Source: Paramecium pentaurelia
Taxonomy: Eukaryota; Ciliophora; Oligohymenophorea; Peniculida; Parameciidae
DNA: 64,000 nt
Direction of reading: 5' to 3'
Assembly: GCA_905183005.1 (NCBI GenBank)
Contig: CAJJDO010000035.1
Location: forward strand, 550,551 to 614,550
A model generated the notes under the pieces. The model was not told where the DNA came from. It did not search any database and saw nothing but the letters and a program-made list of their open reading frames with translations. The position numbers and the translations under genes were made by a program. How positions within the stretch are numbered: position 1 is the stretch's first letter; each line of letters opens with the position of its first letter. This document shows, one piece after another, positions 1-12,612 of the stretch.

Positions 1-2533
1 CATTCTTAAAAGTTTTCTAAATGTATCTGATCTTAATTTTAGAGTAAGTCTTTCACCTACATAACTTAAACAAAAGGATTGAATTGTCCATAAAGTTAAT
101 GCACAACATCCAATAATAAAGAAATATAAGGCATTTTTATCTGCTTCTCCCCTAACAAAAGCCATCTTTTCACTTCTTTCTTCATCATTATAATTTTTAG
201 GATTTGAAAGAGCAAGTACTGTGATCATATCTGATAAGAATATTGAGAATATTGGAAAAGTGCATCCATTAGCCATGGCTGCTAATACTCCAAGAAGAAA
301 CTGAAATCTTTCGGATTTATTATAACTGAATAATCTACCCATTTATGCATCTGGTTCCTTTTTTTTAACTTCTATTTATTCCTTATCTGCAACTTTATCA
401 TATTGAGTATTTTCTGTCTATCCTTTTACAATTAAATCTAATTCTTTTAATTATTTAAATTGATCAACTGCTTCTTCTGCAATATTTTTCTTATCTGCAA
501 CATTCATTTAAATAATCTTTTGAGTGTTTGTTGTATCATTAGGTTTAGTTAAACTATCTAATATTATTTTTTTGCTTCTAGTATGTATTTATGATTGACT
601 TAACTACTCTTCTTCTTGATTCTGTACTTGATTTTTAGCTAAAATTTCATATTTTCCATGTAAATTCATTAGTTCTTAATGATTTCCCATTTCAATTACT
701 ATTCCTTTATCAATAACATAAATTAAATCTGCATTTTATATGGTACTCAATCTATGAGCAATAACAATAGTTGTAATTCCTTGAGATACTTCATCTAAAG
801 TCTCTTAAATTAATCTTTCATTAGTTCTATCTAAGGCACTAGTGGCTTCATCCAATAATAAAACTTATGGTTTCTTTAAAATAGCTCTGGCTATAGCAAT
901 TCTTTATTTTTATCCTCCACTCAATTAACCTCCTCCTATACCAACATAAGTTTCTAATCCTTTATCCATTTTCTAAACAAAATCCCAAGCATTTGCTTTT
1001 TTCAAGGCATCAATCATTTCATTCTCTGTTGCATCTGTCTTACCATACAAAAGATTTTCTTTAATACTTGTAGCAAAAAGAACAGGTTCTTAACCAACTA
1101 AACCAATTCTACTTCTTAAATCTACAATATTTAAATCTTTAACATTTATTCCACCAAACAATACTTCTCCCTAATCACAATCATAAAATCTTTCAATTAA
1201 TTGCATAACTGTAGATTTACCACATCCACTTTCACCTACTAATGCAACCTTTTTACCTGGTGGGATTTTCAAACTTAATCCATTTAAAACTAATTGATCT
1301 GGTCTATTTGGATAATTAAATTTTATATCTTTTAATTAGATTTCACCATTAAAATCCAATAATTTTTTAGGATTTGGAGAATTATATATTTTAGGTTTAC
1401 GATCTAAAACTTCATACATTGTAGCAGCTGCTGCTTAACCTTTTGCAAAGTTTTATATGCATGGACCTGCTTAACCTAATGAAAATCCACCAGTAACAAC
1501 ACTAAAATATATTGTCATCACATCTCCTACTGTATAAACAGAATCTTAATTTGGATTGTAAGTCTATTTTATTAATTTCTATATACTTAATCTGCAATCA
1601 ATTTAGCACCATACCAAAAACCCAATGCATAAGACCATAAACTTGCTGCCCATATTAATCCAATTGCTATACCTACTCCAAAATCATATTTTGTTGTCTT
1701 ATTTGCAGCACTCTACAATAATTAATAGTATTTTTGATGTTCATAATCTTCCCCATCTAACATTTTAATTGTTTTTATTCCATTTATTGCTTATTCTGCA
1801 ATAGCTCCTGCTTCTGAATAAGCTGATTATGTAGCCAATGCAGATTATTAAATTATCACTGAAAACACAGCTGTTATAATAGATATAACTGGAAGAGTCG
1901 CTGTTATTACAATTGCAAGTTACCAACCCCTAAATTATTTATATATTTTAATACCAAATGTATCCATATAGAAAACCAAAAAATGTCATAGAAAATGTCA
2001 TAATGAAAGTTGGAACTTTTTCTCCTATAGCACCTTACACAGCAAAAGATTCATTGGCTACTTTGCTATTTAATTCATTTGGATTTATTGTATCAAACCA
2101 TCCTACCTCTTGATGTAGAATTGCTTTGAAATAATTTTTTCGAAATTCTATTCCCTATCTTTCTCCAGCTATCATCCAAGTAGCAAACATAGTAAATGAT
2201 AATGTACCAGTTGCAATAGCTACCAATAGAAACCATCTATAAAATTATATCTATTTTATACATTGCATTCCATCCAGCTTATCTAACCATTTCATCTCCT
2301 GCCTCCTGAAATGAATTAACCATTGAACCAAAAATCAATGAAAAGGAAGGAATAGCACCTCCATTCAAAAATGCTGCAACAGATCCTAAGACCATCAATA
2401 CAATATCTCTATTTTTTGCATATCTAAATAATTGAAAATATGGAATCATTTTTTGTTTCTCTCCTTCTCTTTATCTATTTTCTCTATTCTCTATTCTATT
2501 AACTTTTGAAAGTCCTCTCTCTTCATCTTCCAT
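1..2533 (-). CDS. ABC transporter, subfamily B (MDR/P-glycoprotein type), 3' end cut by the window
   Basis: ATP-driven membrane exporter of the full-length TMD-NBD-TMD-NBD type. Translation from ATG 2533 starts MEDEERGLSK and runs through a first transmembrane domain with the usual lead-in GSVAAFLNGG. NBD1 has Walker A GESGCGKST near 1230, the signature LSGGQ near 925 with its Q written as TAA, Walker B LLLDEATSALD near 850, and H-loop IAHRLST near 760. A charged linker (about 340-700) is followed by the start of the second transmembrane domain, which leaves the window at base 1. Small introns are visible, for example 23 nt near 1563-1590 and 25 nt near 1935 and 2240. Upstream of the ATG the frame is open for 24 codons to a TGA but has no other ATG. 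Substrate cannot be read from the sequence. Confidence 0.93.
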
Positions 2534-2998
2534 ATTTGTAAAATTTATTTCTGATTTTCCTCTATACTAAATCTATCCCTTTATTTATTCTTTAATCAAT
2601 CTTTCTATAAAATGAAATCATAGATTCCACTAAATTTTATAGAACTTCTGAATTAATATCTCACCTAAATATAATATATTAATTGACAAAAAACTAAATG
2701 TTATTCATTCTATATCATTTATTATTTTTCATAAATCCTTGTTTGATCCAAAAAATAAATCCAAAAATCTCTTATAGTGTGACATTTCAAACTTAATAAA
2801 TTATAACATTCTTTAATTTTTTATTTTTCAACCAGATTTCAATAATTTAGAATCATTTACTAAATACAAATACTTTTTATAGTAATTCAATAGCATAGAT
2901 TAATAAAATAATTTAATTAATCTAGACAATAAAAATGATGTTTAAAAATATACAAATATTACAATTGAAACTTACATAAACAATAAGTTAATGAAAAA
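2534..2998. other. intergenic, AT-rich
   Basis: About 465 bases between the start of the ABC transporter and the 3' end of the next minus-strand gene. Composition is strongly AT-rich with no open frame carrying typical codon content. I see nothing functional beyond what must include the ABC transporter's promoter. Confidence 0.5.
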
Positions 2999-3998
2999 TC
3001 ATGACATCATAATAAAGGAAAGAGGCCCTTATGATGGAACAAAAAAATTATCTCTTATTGAAGTAGTTCTATTAGGAGTTTGCGAGGCTATTCTTCTTCT
3101 ATTCGGACTAGGTTATAAACTTTTATGAAATTGTTATTCTTAAACTTTAAAATCCAATTAATCTTCCCAATCATTTGCAGATGTACTGAGTTTTCTTTGA
3201 TTAATACATTTTATATCTAATTTTAACACTTCTTTTTTAGGAGCATTAAGTTTATTTTCTACTTAATTAGTTACAATAGATTGTTTTTATAAAGTAATTT
3301 TCTGTTCTATTTCATCAAAATTGAGGGTATTTATTTTTTAGAATAATTCCTCAGGGAGTTAAATCAATTTTTTAATCTCCAAAAATCTTTTAATTTATTT
3401 AATGGCTCTTATCCTTTTTGTTTAATCATCTTATTTATTTAGAGATTCATATAAGAATATTATGTCTATAATTAATTTAATGGTAATGCATTTTATTATA
3501 GGCACATCTAACTTAAGAATGAGAACTTCAAGTTATCTATGCATTTTATACACAATATTGATCTATTCGTAATTGTTAGAGAAATTCTTAAGATAACTAC
3601 AATAGAGAAATGCAACACTTTATAGAACAGCATCAGCAGTACTCTTTTAAGAAAGTTCAATTGTTTTATCTGTCACATATGGAACTAAGAATTGTCTTAG
3701 CTCATGAACCAAATAGTAAGACTTAAGAGCAGTAACAGTTTTTTGTGGATGCTGCATTCTAAGTATGATTTTTTTAAGTGCTTCTTAAGAGTTTACATTA
3801 TTAAATTCTCCATCAAGACATCTTGAGAGAATCTATTATAATTCTTTTTGGTACAAGTATGTGTTTTTGTTTTGGAATATCATCAATTAAACATTTGAGC
3901 CAAGAAGTCTCCACCATATCCTTATTCAATATTCGCATATTTCGCTTAAAGTTATTGAACATTAATATTGAATATAAATTTATTAGATTATTAAACAT
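2999..3998 (-). CDS. ANTH/ENTH-like clathrin-adaptor-type protein
   Basis: The N-terminal part reads VETSWLKCLIDDIPKQKHI, the lipid-binding opening of ANTH domains (AP180/CALM family: K-A-T-x-D-x-x-P-x-K-x-K-H). It then jumps frame. Removing a 22-nt intron at 3833-3854 (GTACC...AATAG) joins it to LSRCLDGEFNN and a helical stretch with ALKSYYLVHELRQFL, the position of the ANTH 'ALK..LL.HRLL' helix. The C-terminal part is charged and ends in a Ser/Arg/Pro-rich tail. The single frame stays open to TGA 2999-3001, giving about 325 aa. The start at 3998 (MFNNLINLYS) is the last plausible ATG before the domain; a Met at 4031 is also in frame. Expected role is endocytic membrane coat assembly; this is inferred from the domain only. 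Confidence 0.6.
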
Positions 3999-4072
3999 AG
4001 CCGAGATTAGTATATAATAAATATAAAGCACCTCTGTTTATATAAATATATATATATAAATATATAATATAA

Positions 4073-4357
4073 ATGGAAAATAAATAGTCCCTTTAAATTC
4101 ACATAAACTTAACTTAGTTTATTTAAAAATAGAACAAAGAAGAATAATCAGCAAAGTTATATGAAGATTGGCATCAGTTAATAAAACTAAAATTATAAGG
4201 CAGCAAATAAGATGATACTCGCAAATTAATTTATGGAAGATTATCAGAAACTTAATAAAAGAGTAGAAGATTAACACCAAATCAGACTATATAAAAAGAC
4301 TAAGATATCATTAAAGATATATAAAATATTAAGTTTAGATTGCATAAAATAGATTGA
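4073..4357 (+). CDS. small hypothetical protein, 94 aa
   Basis: Intronless frame from ATG 4073 to TGA 4355, beginning MENKQSLQIHINLTQF and ending KFRLHKID. It is hydrophilic and rich in K, Q, D and E, with Q written as TAA/TAG as in neighbouring genes. No motif or membrane segment is recognised. Codon content is typical of the real genes here, which is the main support. Confidence 0.45.
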
Positions 4358-4862
4358 ACTATTTAAAGTAGAAAACTATAAAAAAATACAAAATTTTGAA
4401 TGAATATTATTTGTATTCATTATTATCAAACAATAAATGTACAAAATAATATGAATCAATTTTAAATTCAAAAATATGAATTATTAGAATATGCAAGTAA
4501 AAAACCTAATTCTTATTTTATTTTGTTAATATTAATTTTATTAGATTTTTTTCAAATTTCATATGATATTATTATCTCTTTTTAATATAAATCACTAATA
4601 AATTAATCATTCAATAAATATATTAAAAATTATAAAAGATATAATGATTAAATTGATTATAATAAAGTATCTATTTAGTTGTTCTATTCTAATTATACTA
4701 TATTTTCTAATATTTTATCATATACTTAAAAATAGTTTCCTATTTCTTTATAGAATTATGACATCATTTTTATTGAGATTTCAAAAAATAGAGATTAGAT
4801 TGCTTTATTCAAATATAGTTCAAATAAGTGATCTAGCAACTATCAACATCAATCAATGAAGT
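4358..4862. other. intergenic, AT-rich
   Basis: About 500 bases without a convincing gene. A hydrophobic plus-strand frame at 4644-4859 consists mostly of I, L, F and Y, as expected by chance in AT-rich DNA, and is not called. Confidence 0.45.
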
Positions 4863-6158
4863 ATGATGTTTAGATATTGTATTAAAAATTTTATATTTAT
4901 TAATGGGGAACCACAATTGTTTTTCAACAGAAAACCTTTAGGACACTTACAAATTGTCAATGGTAATTTCCTAAATTATACTTAGATGCAATGGTATGTT
5001 GGGGTAGAAAAAGAAGTTTAAAAATTAGGATTTTATGTAAATGTGAGATCTGATCATCTTCATAAACAAAACTTTATTCAATTATATTAAATAGTTAAAC
5101 CATAATATGAAGAAATAGTTACTTTGAGTACAACAGAATCTCTTTTTGCAACTGAGTTTGAAAATATAAAAAGATCGAAGAAAACTATGGATCCCTTTAA
5201 AGAATTTCATGTTACGACTTTAATATAAGACAATGACTCTTCTTTATAATAGTTTGAAAAACAAGTACTTTAATAACTATCAACATTAAATGGTTGTTTA
5301 TTAGAAATTTTTCAATATTTTAGACAAACTTAACTGCCTAATTGCAGTAATTAATTGGATACATTTATTCTTAAATTTCGAGATTCATTTGTTTAAGTAC
5401 ATAATTATAAATATTTAATTTAGATCTTAATTCATTATTATGATTTGAATTTATTTGCTTCAATAAACAAATGTAATTTCTTGAACACATCCTCTCTTTA
5501 ATGTTTAGTATCTAATATGATATTTAATGATCAAGTTGCATCTCATATTTATTAAATAAAAAAGTAAGAATAGAAAGAAGAAAATTAAAAAATACATAAT
5601 AAATTATCATTATTCAAAGATAAAACATTAGCTGATTTTGGAATTTCTATTAAATATTGTCTAGATTGCACTACAAGAGAGTATATATAAAGTAAATTAT
5701 TATCTAAAGTTAATACATGTACTCAAAGTTCTTAGATTATTATAAAAGATACTTTTGAGACATTAATAATAGAAGATGTTGATTCTATTTAATTACCATC
5801 TAGACCTTAAGTTAAATTACTATAAGGAACATTTTTTCAATAATCTCCATTTTAATATGCTATTGAAGCTTTAAAATTAATTTAATTTCGATAAACACCT
5901 CATCATAAAGTTAAATAATTAATCACTTGTTTTAGATTTATATACTTTGCCATTATAGATTATTATAATTATTATACAAAATAACCTTCAATAATAAGTA
6001 CTGATGAAATGATACCAATATTTCATTATGTACTTTGTAAATCTTCACTTTAAAATCCTTATACACATTTTGAGATTATGTAAAAATACTTAGGAAATTT
6101 AGATGGAGTTGAAGGATTTTATTTAGCTATAATGGAATCATCATTTAACATAGCTTGA
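4863..6158 (+). CDS. VPS9-domain protein, probable Rab5-type guanine nucleotide exchange factor
   Basis: Single uninterrupted frame of 431 aa from ATG 4863 to TGA 6156. The C-terminal 110 residues match the VPS9 fold: ISTDEMIPIFHYVLCKSSL corresponds to the conserved 'aDdllPl..yvl.ks' helix with its catalytic Asp, and it is followed by the N-x-x-Y-I-like segment ending GVEGFYLAIMESSF ('G.y.t....A'). The N-terminal part starts MMFRYCIKNFIFINGEPQLF, looks like a small beta-rich domain, and is not recognised. VPS9 proteins load GTP on Rab5/Rab21 GTPases on early endosomes. The downstream gene starts about 85 bases later on the same strand. The stop is immediately after the domain, so the VPS9 module is C-terminal. 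Confidence 0.75.
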
Positions 6159-6243
6159 AAATATTTTTATTATTTGTATTTTTTATTCTCTTATATATAT
6201 ATATATATTTATAAATATTATATATTTCTTATAGAATTATAAA

Positions 6244-7049
6244 ATGTTTTAAGAAGAAGAAGATGTAAATATGAAATTCCAAGGCATATAAAAATAATTC
6301 GATAAGTATATATATGAATTTCATATAGATTATAATTTGGATTGAAAATTATATCTGATAAACATTCAAAATAAATAGAAGAAAATACCTTAAAAATTTA
6401 AGAATTAGAATAAAAGATTAATCAGTTAATATTTTATAATAATATTAGACTACAATTAGACAATGAAAAAAAATAATAAAATATCGATAATTTAATGATT
6501 GAATAATAAAAGTATTTAGAGAAAATATGAATCTAGATTAATGAGTGATCTTAAAAAAATTTGGAATCATATGAGTAAGATATTGAAAACACAAAGAATT
6601 GATTCACAAATGACTTCAACTCTCTAAATTGATTCAGACCAATTTTCAAAACTGTATGTTTATATACAAATTTAGTTAATTAGATTTACCTTAGTAAACT
6701 AAATAAATCATTCAATAAGAAATATAAAATAGATTTGTTCAAATTAAAGAAGTTTTTCTGAAAAAGTCTGAATTTGATGAATATAACCAAATAATTGAAG
6801 AAAAATTAGAAACACTTAAATAAAAATTGTATAAAATTTATCTTAAATTATAGATTGTCTCAACCAGAATTGTAATAAAATAATAAAAGAGATTCTTATT
6901 AATAAAGTACCAACTCCTAATTTCAATTCCAACCTCTTTCTTAATTAAAAGGCAATAATTTAACAATAAAACAGTATTTATTATTTTATAAAAATAAAAA
7001 GATAATAAGAAAAAAAAGAATAAGTTATGATATTAAACACATAATTTGA
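6244..7049 (+). CDS. coiled-coil protein with four tiny introns, function unknown
   Basis: Starts MFQEEEDVNMKFQG. Four GTA...TAG introns are needed and each restores an open frame: 6306-6328 (23 nt), 6512-6536 (25 nt), 6654-6675 (22 nt) and 6829-6853 (25 nt). The product has heptad-like runs such as IQELEQKINQL and IEEKLETLKQK, then a Q/N/S-rich tail (SQFQFQPLSQLKGNN). The 3' end is the least certain part; a fifth intron after about 6970 is possible, so the stop at 7047-7049 is provisional. No family is recognised. Confidence 0.55.
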
Positions 7050-7483
7050 AGATAAATGATATTTTATTATTATTATATTTTAATATATAAATTTAATGAA
7101 AAAAGAAAATACACAAAAGTATATTAAAATATATAAATCAATAATACTATAAAAATGAAGATTAAATATGCCTTATTATTAGTTAATTTTATTATAAATG
7201 ACCACTACCAATTTTATTTATTATAAGATCAATTTTAATTTATTGAAATATATTCAATTATAATTATATTCAGGTTATATTATTGAAATTTTCAATTATC
7301 ATTCATTATTTAGAAATATATACTTATTAATGTTTATCTATTATTTTTCCAAATGTATTATCATAGAGTGTTTTTTACTTACCAACTAACTTCATTTTAA
7401 AGAATTGAGCTATTTAATTTGTTATATAAGGTTTATTTATATTCAAGTTCTATTTATCAATATTAATAAAATATATACAAAAT
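7050..7483. other. intergenic between convergent genes
   Basis: Very AT-rich, with alternating poly-A and poly-T runs. I see no open frame with coding-type codon content in either strand and no structured element. Confidence 0.45.
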
Positions 7484-8224
7484 TCAAAAATTACTTATCC
7501 ATAAGGATTTATTTAATCTACTATAATTAAAATTATTCATTGTAGAGAAAGGATAATGATAACGGGATTTTCTCATACTTCTTTATGTTTTAACAATTGG
7601 AACTCCTAGGTTTGAGACAGGTAGTTTATATAAAATTTAATCTTTGTTAGTTATTTTAAAGTCATGAGCAGTTTTATTTAATTGATTATTAGTTTTTGGA
7701 ATAGTGAATGGAATACTAGTTATATTGATGATATCTCTTTTTTTGACTTGTTAACTCTTTGTTCTCCTTGAAGATTTTTACTTAAATTCATAAAAATTGG
7801 TTTCAGTCTTTCCTACTTATCTATTAAGAATATCAATAGCAATTGATTCATCCAACTTATGTAAATCTTTAAAGTTTAAGCTTTATCTCATCTATCTCTC
7901 TATTCTCCAAGTTTAACCACCTATATTAGTTATATCAACAGAATTTTTTTTATTTTCCTCATATGTATGTTCTTTCTAAATAAATTATCCAATATTAATT
8001 TATTTAGGTTCAGTAAGATATTGAAATTACAAGTCCTATTTAACAGCCATGAATTTTGGTTTTTTATTTTTTTTATCACTTTCTTTGATGATGTAGATTT
8101 ACTTCAACAATTTTTATGTTTCAGATGTGTTTAAGATTTGACTATCAGTTTAATCTGTTCTTGTTGAAAGCTACTTAGAGATGCTTTATTATATACGAGC
8201 AGATAATTAATTTATATTTTGCAT
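7484..8224 (-). CDS. hypothetical basic protein, 246 aa
   Basis: One continuous frame from ATG 8224 to TGA 7484-7486. It begins MQNINQLSARIQQSISKQL and is rich in K, N, Q and S, with segments such as IGGQTWRIERQMRQSLNFKD and FTIPKTNNQLNKTAHDF. It looks largely disordered, with no membrane segment, cysteine cluster or known domain. The frame agrees in length (247 codons) without an intron. A short intron near the C-terminus cannot be excluded because a GTAAGT lies seven bases before the stop. Confidence 0.5.
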
Positions 8225-8574
8225 ATTTTTATATGAACTTATGAAGTAATTATCTACAGAACTCTGATTTATTTGATAAATATAATAAATAAATAAAATT
8301 AGAGTCTTCTAACTATTATAATATATATATATGTTTTTTAAATAAGATAATATTTATTCTTAAGATTGGAATTTCTATTAAATTTTACAATTAAATGTGA
8401 TCATACCCTAAATTTATAATATAATTTTTATCTTTATATAAATATTTGAATAAACATGTTATTCTAAAGAATTTATTAAATAAATCACTATTTTATGAGT
8501 AGATCAAATAAATTATCTATTAATGATTTATGTTCATGAAGTCGTAATATTTTTATTTAAAAAAATTAATATTC
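8225..8574. other. intergenic, AT-rich
   Basis: Spacer of about 350 bases between two minus-strand frames. Composition drops to near-pure A/T. Nothing recognisable is present. Confidence 0.4.
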
Positions 8575-9000
8575 TCATTTGAATATCTAAATATTATTTA
8601 TTTTATTATATAAATTAGTTTCTTAATAATTGATACATATCTCTTTTAATAATTTATTATTATTCATTTTCATTGAAAAATTAGTGTTTTTATAATTCAA
8701 GTAATATTCTATTGTATAATTGTCATCTTTAATTTTAATTTCTCTATATATTCCTTTAATTCCCAAATTAAAAATAAATAATAAGGGTAATATAGGTTTT
8801 CTTAATTTATTTGATGATTTAAGCCTTTAAATAATAAAATTATTGACTATTTAAAAACCTTGAAAAATTATTAAGATCTCAATTTCTAAAGTTAATTTGA
8901 ATAAGAAAATAAAATTGATCAATCTTTCAAATTCAAAAAGTATTTATTTTTCTAAGAGCAGTTCATTTTTTGTTTTATATATTTTAATATAAAAAATGTT
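8575..9000 (-). CDS. possible small gene, 5' end unresolved
   Basis: An open minus-strand frame ends at TGA 8575-8577. It reads well over about 130 codons, for example KTKNELLLEKQILFEFERL and LKSSNKLRKPILPLLF and IKIKDDNYTIEYYLNY. No in-frame ATG exists near its 5' side. Two ATGs at 9029 and 9038 are in other frames, so either a small 5' intron is missed or this is a decayed gene. No domain is recognised. It would be divergent from the large gene that starts at 9089. Confidence 0.35.
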
Positions 9001-9088
9001 ATAAATTTTCGTTTTTTCTATTTTGTCATAATTGACATTTGGATTTAATGTGTTAAAGCCTTCCTTTGTGGAAAGAAATAGAGTAGAA

Positions 9089-12000
9089 ATGTCATTCAGT
9101 TAAAGAATGAGTTACAATTTTGGAAATAATTTTAACATGTATACAAGTGAAGGAGTTGTAATAAATGATAATTCAATATAATTTGAAAAACCAGGCAGAT
9201 TAGTTATGAATATTCCTTTGGTTGAAGGAATTGATTATGCTCTTTAATTTAAATTGAACAGTTTGAATGCAAATCATATTGCATGTATTGGAATTGGAAG
9301 TTAAGGATTCATTTTATCAGAAGTTTTGGGAATTGAAAAAACAAATCTTAGTCATTTTTAATTAGGATATTGTAGTGATGGAACAAATTCTACATAATAC
9401 CCTGATATGTATACAGATTTTAATGAATTTGATTATTATTCTGATGAAGAATTTGATGAAATAGATTATTCATTTGGTGAATCATAAATGACTAATGTTT
9501 TTGGATAAAAAGAATTCTATATGGTTTTAAGAGAGAGATAATTAATATTTATGGATAATGAAGAGTACAAAATTTAGAATAATTTAGTTCTATTTTAACT
9601 ATTTTCAATGATTTAGATAGAGCGAGAGCATTTGTTCCAATTATTACTATGCATTATAGAAATGAAATATAAAAAAAATTAATAAAAAAAAGAGAGTGTG
9701 TTGTAAAAGAGGAATATGCAATTTTATTATAATTGGTAGGATAATTAAATCCATTTAAAAGGGAAATGCCTCCTGAAATGAAAGCTTAGAAAGAATAAGA
9801 AAAAAAGAAAAAAGAAACTGATTTAGCAAAAATGTTAAAATAAAAATAAGATGAAAATGAAAATGAAGATGAAAATCAATAAGAAGAAGAATAAGAGAAG
9901 AAGGAGGAAAAAGAAGTAACAGATGAAGATATAAAAAAAGAATAACAAGATGCAATTAAAAGAAGTGAAGAAACTAAAAAGATGCATGAAGAAACACAAA
10001 ATTAAGGTGAAGAATCTAATGATTAAGCAACAATGGCAATTACATAAGGAGAAGAAGAAAATATAAGTGAAGAGAATGCTCTTAATTAATAAGATGATCT
10101 ATTAGAAGGAGAAGAAGGTTAACTAATAGATTAATAAAATGATGGAGAAAAAGGAGAAAAGGAAGAAGAAAATAAATCAGATTAAATTATTAATAAGGGA
10201 GATTAATAAAATGAAAATGAATTGACTGATGAATAATAAGCATAAAAAAATGATGGCAATCAATAAGATACTTAATAAGATTAAATATCAATTGATGGAG
10301 ATTAAAATTAATCAGAAAATTAACAATTAGAAGATTAAGGAGAATTTTAATCCTCAGAATAGAATGAATAATAAATGAAACCTGAAGATGATACTACTGA
10401 AAGTATTGCTAGTGTTTTAGATATTTAATCTCATATTATATATGCTACTTAATTCACTAGAGAAATTGTACCATTAAGAAATAGTGTTGTAGTAGAAAAT
10501 AAATATACTGTTTTTTAAGATAATTAAAGATTAGCAAAACCATTATAAGATTATAAGAGTTGTGGATATTCTTATTTAGATATTCGTCCTTCATAAAATA
10601 ATTTTTTTGTTTAAATATAGATTGATAATATTGATGACTTATATGATGCTTATCCTATAGGTTTTGGAGTATATGCTTATTAAATGCTTGATAGATTAAA
10701 AGGATGGAGAAATTTAGATGATTAACTTTGGTGTATTGATAAAGAGAGTGAAGATTTATGGCAATTTGGTGCACTTTATAGATCAGATGGTACATTTATT
10801 GATAGTTATATGTTTGGGGAATATTTTAAATATAAAGTAGATAAATAAGCATAAAGATAAACTAAAATTAATATTTATTTTTCTAATAAAAATAGAGTTG
10901 CATTTAGTTTTGATGATGATAAAACTATTATGTTAACATGTGTAAATCCAAAATTTAAATATTATGTACCTATATTTGAAACTAAAGCTTATAAAGGTGT
11001 TCCTTCTATGACATTATTACAATATATTGATGATATATAAATTCCATTTGAATATTCTGATAGCATAGAAAATATTTAAAATGCTTTTAGTAAAATTTTT
11101 AGTCTTATTAATAAATTTATAATTGAAAAAAGAGGTTCATTTAATGAAGATGATGATGATTACACTATATCTGGAATAGATGATACTAAAAGTGCATCTA
11201 TTAATATGTGGGATATTAAATTATATGATTCTTAATATGAATGGTGGATTAAAATTGATGACTTAAAATAAGATAAATAAGATATTAATATGTGTATTGG
11301 AATTAACTAAATGAGTTCTGAAGAGATAATAACAAATCTATTTGATAAATAATACAAAGCATAAGTTGCTTATATTTGTGATAAGAATGATTTTATTCAT
11401 ACATTTTTTTAAGAATGTCCTATAAGTTCAAATCCTATTCTATTTGTTCCAGGAACTGTTTTAAGATTTAGATTAAGTGATTATTTGATGGAAGTTTATG
11501 ATGGTTATTAATTTGCTTATTTCTCTTTAAGAAAAGCTGGAAAAACTGGAGTAATTCCAAGTGCAATCATTAGATCTGATTCCAAAAATAAAATCACATT
11601 CTTAAAAGGTCCAATCAATTTTGGACCTAATCCTTTAGCTGATAGAGTTGATTATGAATAATTAAATAGAGAAAACTTTGCTAGTTATGATATATTTACA
11701 TTCCCAATTTTAGAAAATGCTAAAAATGGATTATTTAAATCTAATACTAATGAACCTCTATTTAAAAAAAATTAAATACCAAAACCAGGAAAAAGAGAAC
11801 CTCCTCTTGGTAGAAATTATGATATAGAACAAGAAGATTAAAAAATAGAGGAATAAATTTCTAATTAAGAATAAAATTAAGAAGTAGAAAAGAAAAATGA
11901 AAATGAAAATGAAGAAAGTCAAAAGTTAACTTCATCTAATGTTCCAACTGAAGCTCATGCAGATATTTGTATTATATTATTTTTACTTTAGATGGAGATA

Positions 12001-12239
12001 CTAATGTTAAATGTTTGATTATATATGAGCATTGTGATTTTGAAGGTCCAAGCAAATTATTATATCCAAATAGATTTGAAGCTGGTCCACCCAATGAATT
12101 TAGATCTTTTGAACTTTGTCGTGACACAAAACTCATTGAAATTATTATTGAAGGACATGTTCAAGAAAAGATGTTTGTGTCTCAATCAGTAGAATGTCTC
12201 CCTAGTCCATTTTTTGTAGATGAAATTATTATTATATGA
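9089..12239 (+). CDS. large Q/E-rich protein with SPRY-like N-terminal domain
   Basis: Starts MSFSQRMSYNFGNNFN. Residues about 20-180 contain SPRY-like strands: NHIACIGIGSQGFIL, KEFYMVLRERQLIFMD, then NDLDRARAFVPIITMHY, a good fit to the SPRY 'aF..yP.v.l' region. Using that last strand requires a 23-nt intron at 9565-9587 and a one-base frame change near the A8 run at 9671-9678 (see findings). Residues about 230-430 are low complexity E, Q, D, N and K, with most Q written TAA or TAG. The C-terminal half is globular, with many aromatic residues. A clear 23-nt intron at 11969-11991 joins the last exon (YGDTNVKCLIIYEHCDFEG), ending at TGA 12237-12239. Total is about 1040 aa. The rest of the protein and its function are not recognised. 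Confidence 0.6.
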
Positions 12240-12612
12240 AATTATAATATTTTATTAATAATTATTTTTAATATATTATTTATATTATTTAATAACCTAT
12301 ATATATTGATAGTGTCATTTAATTTTATATATCCTTCTCTTATTTAATATTATGAAAAATTCATAAAAAATCATAAAATTTATAAAGATATTTTGAAAAC
12401 CTATATTTCTTAAATATTTATATTGAAATTTTACTTACTATTTGTAATATGAATTAGAAACTCATTATAAATTAAACATAAAATCACCAAAACATCCAAT
12501 AAATTATATTACAACTCTTAATTTAAATTATTTTCCCATAATTAATCAAAGTATTAAATATTTTAATTAATATAATTCATATTTCTATTAAAAATAATAA
12601 ATTTTATTTTAG
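12240..12612. other. intergenic, AT-rich
   Basis: Spacer of 373 bases between two plus-strand genes. Composition is about 85-90 percent A/T by eye. It must contain the otubain promoter, but no element is recognisable. Confidence 0.45.

Noticed and set aside
2991..3128. 45-aa plus-strand ORF with one TM segment
   Set aside because: Antisense to the open 3' part of the ANTH gene; no upstream context or homology. Kept only as a finding.
4644..4859. 71-codon hydrophobic plus-strand ORF
   Set aside because: Composition is almost only I, L, F, Y and S, as expected by chance in AT-rich DNA, and it ends just before the VPS9 gene.
9755..9955. Minus-strand ORF rich in Leu, Phe and His
   Set aside because: It is the reverse complement of the Glu/Gln/Lys-rich region of the plus-strand gene.
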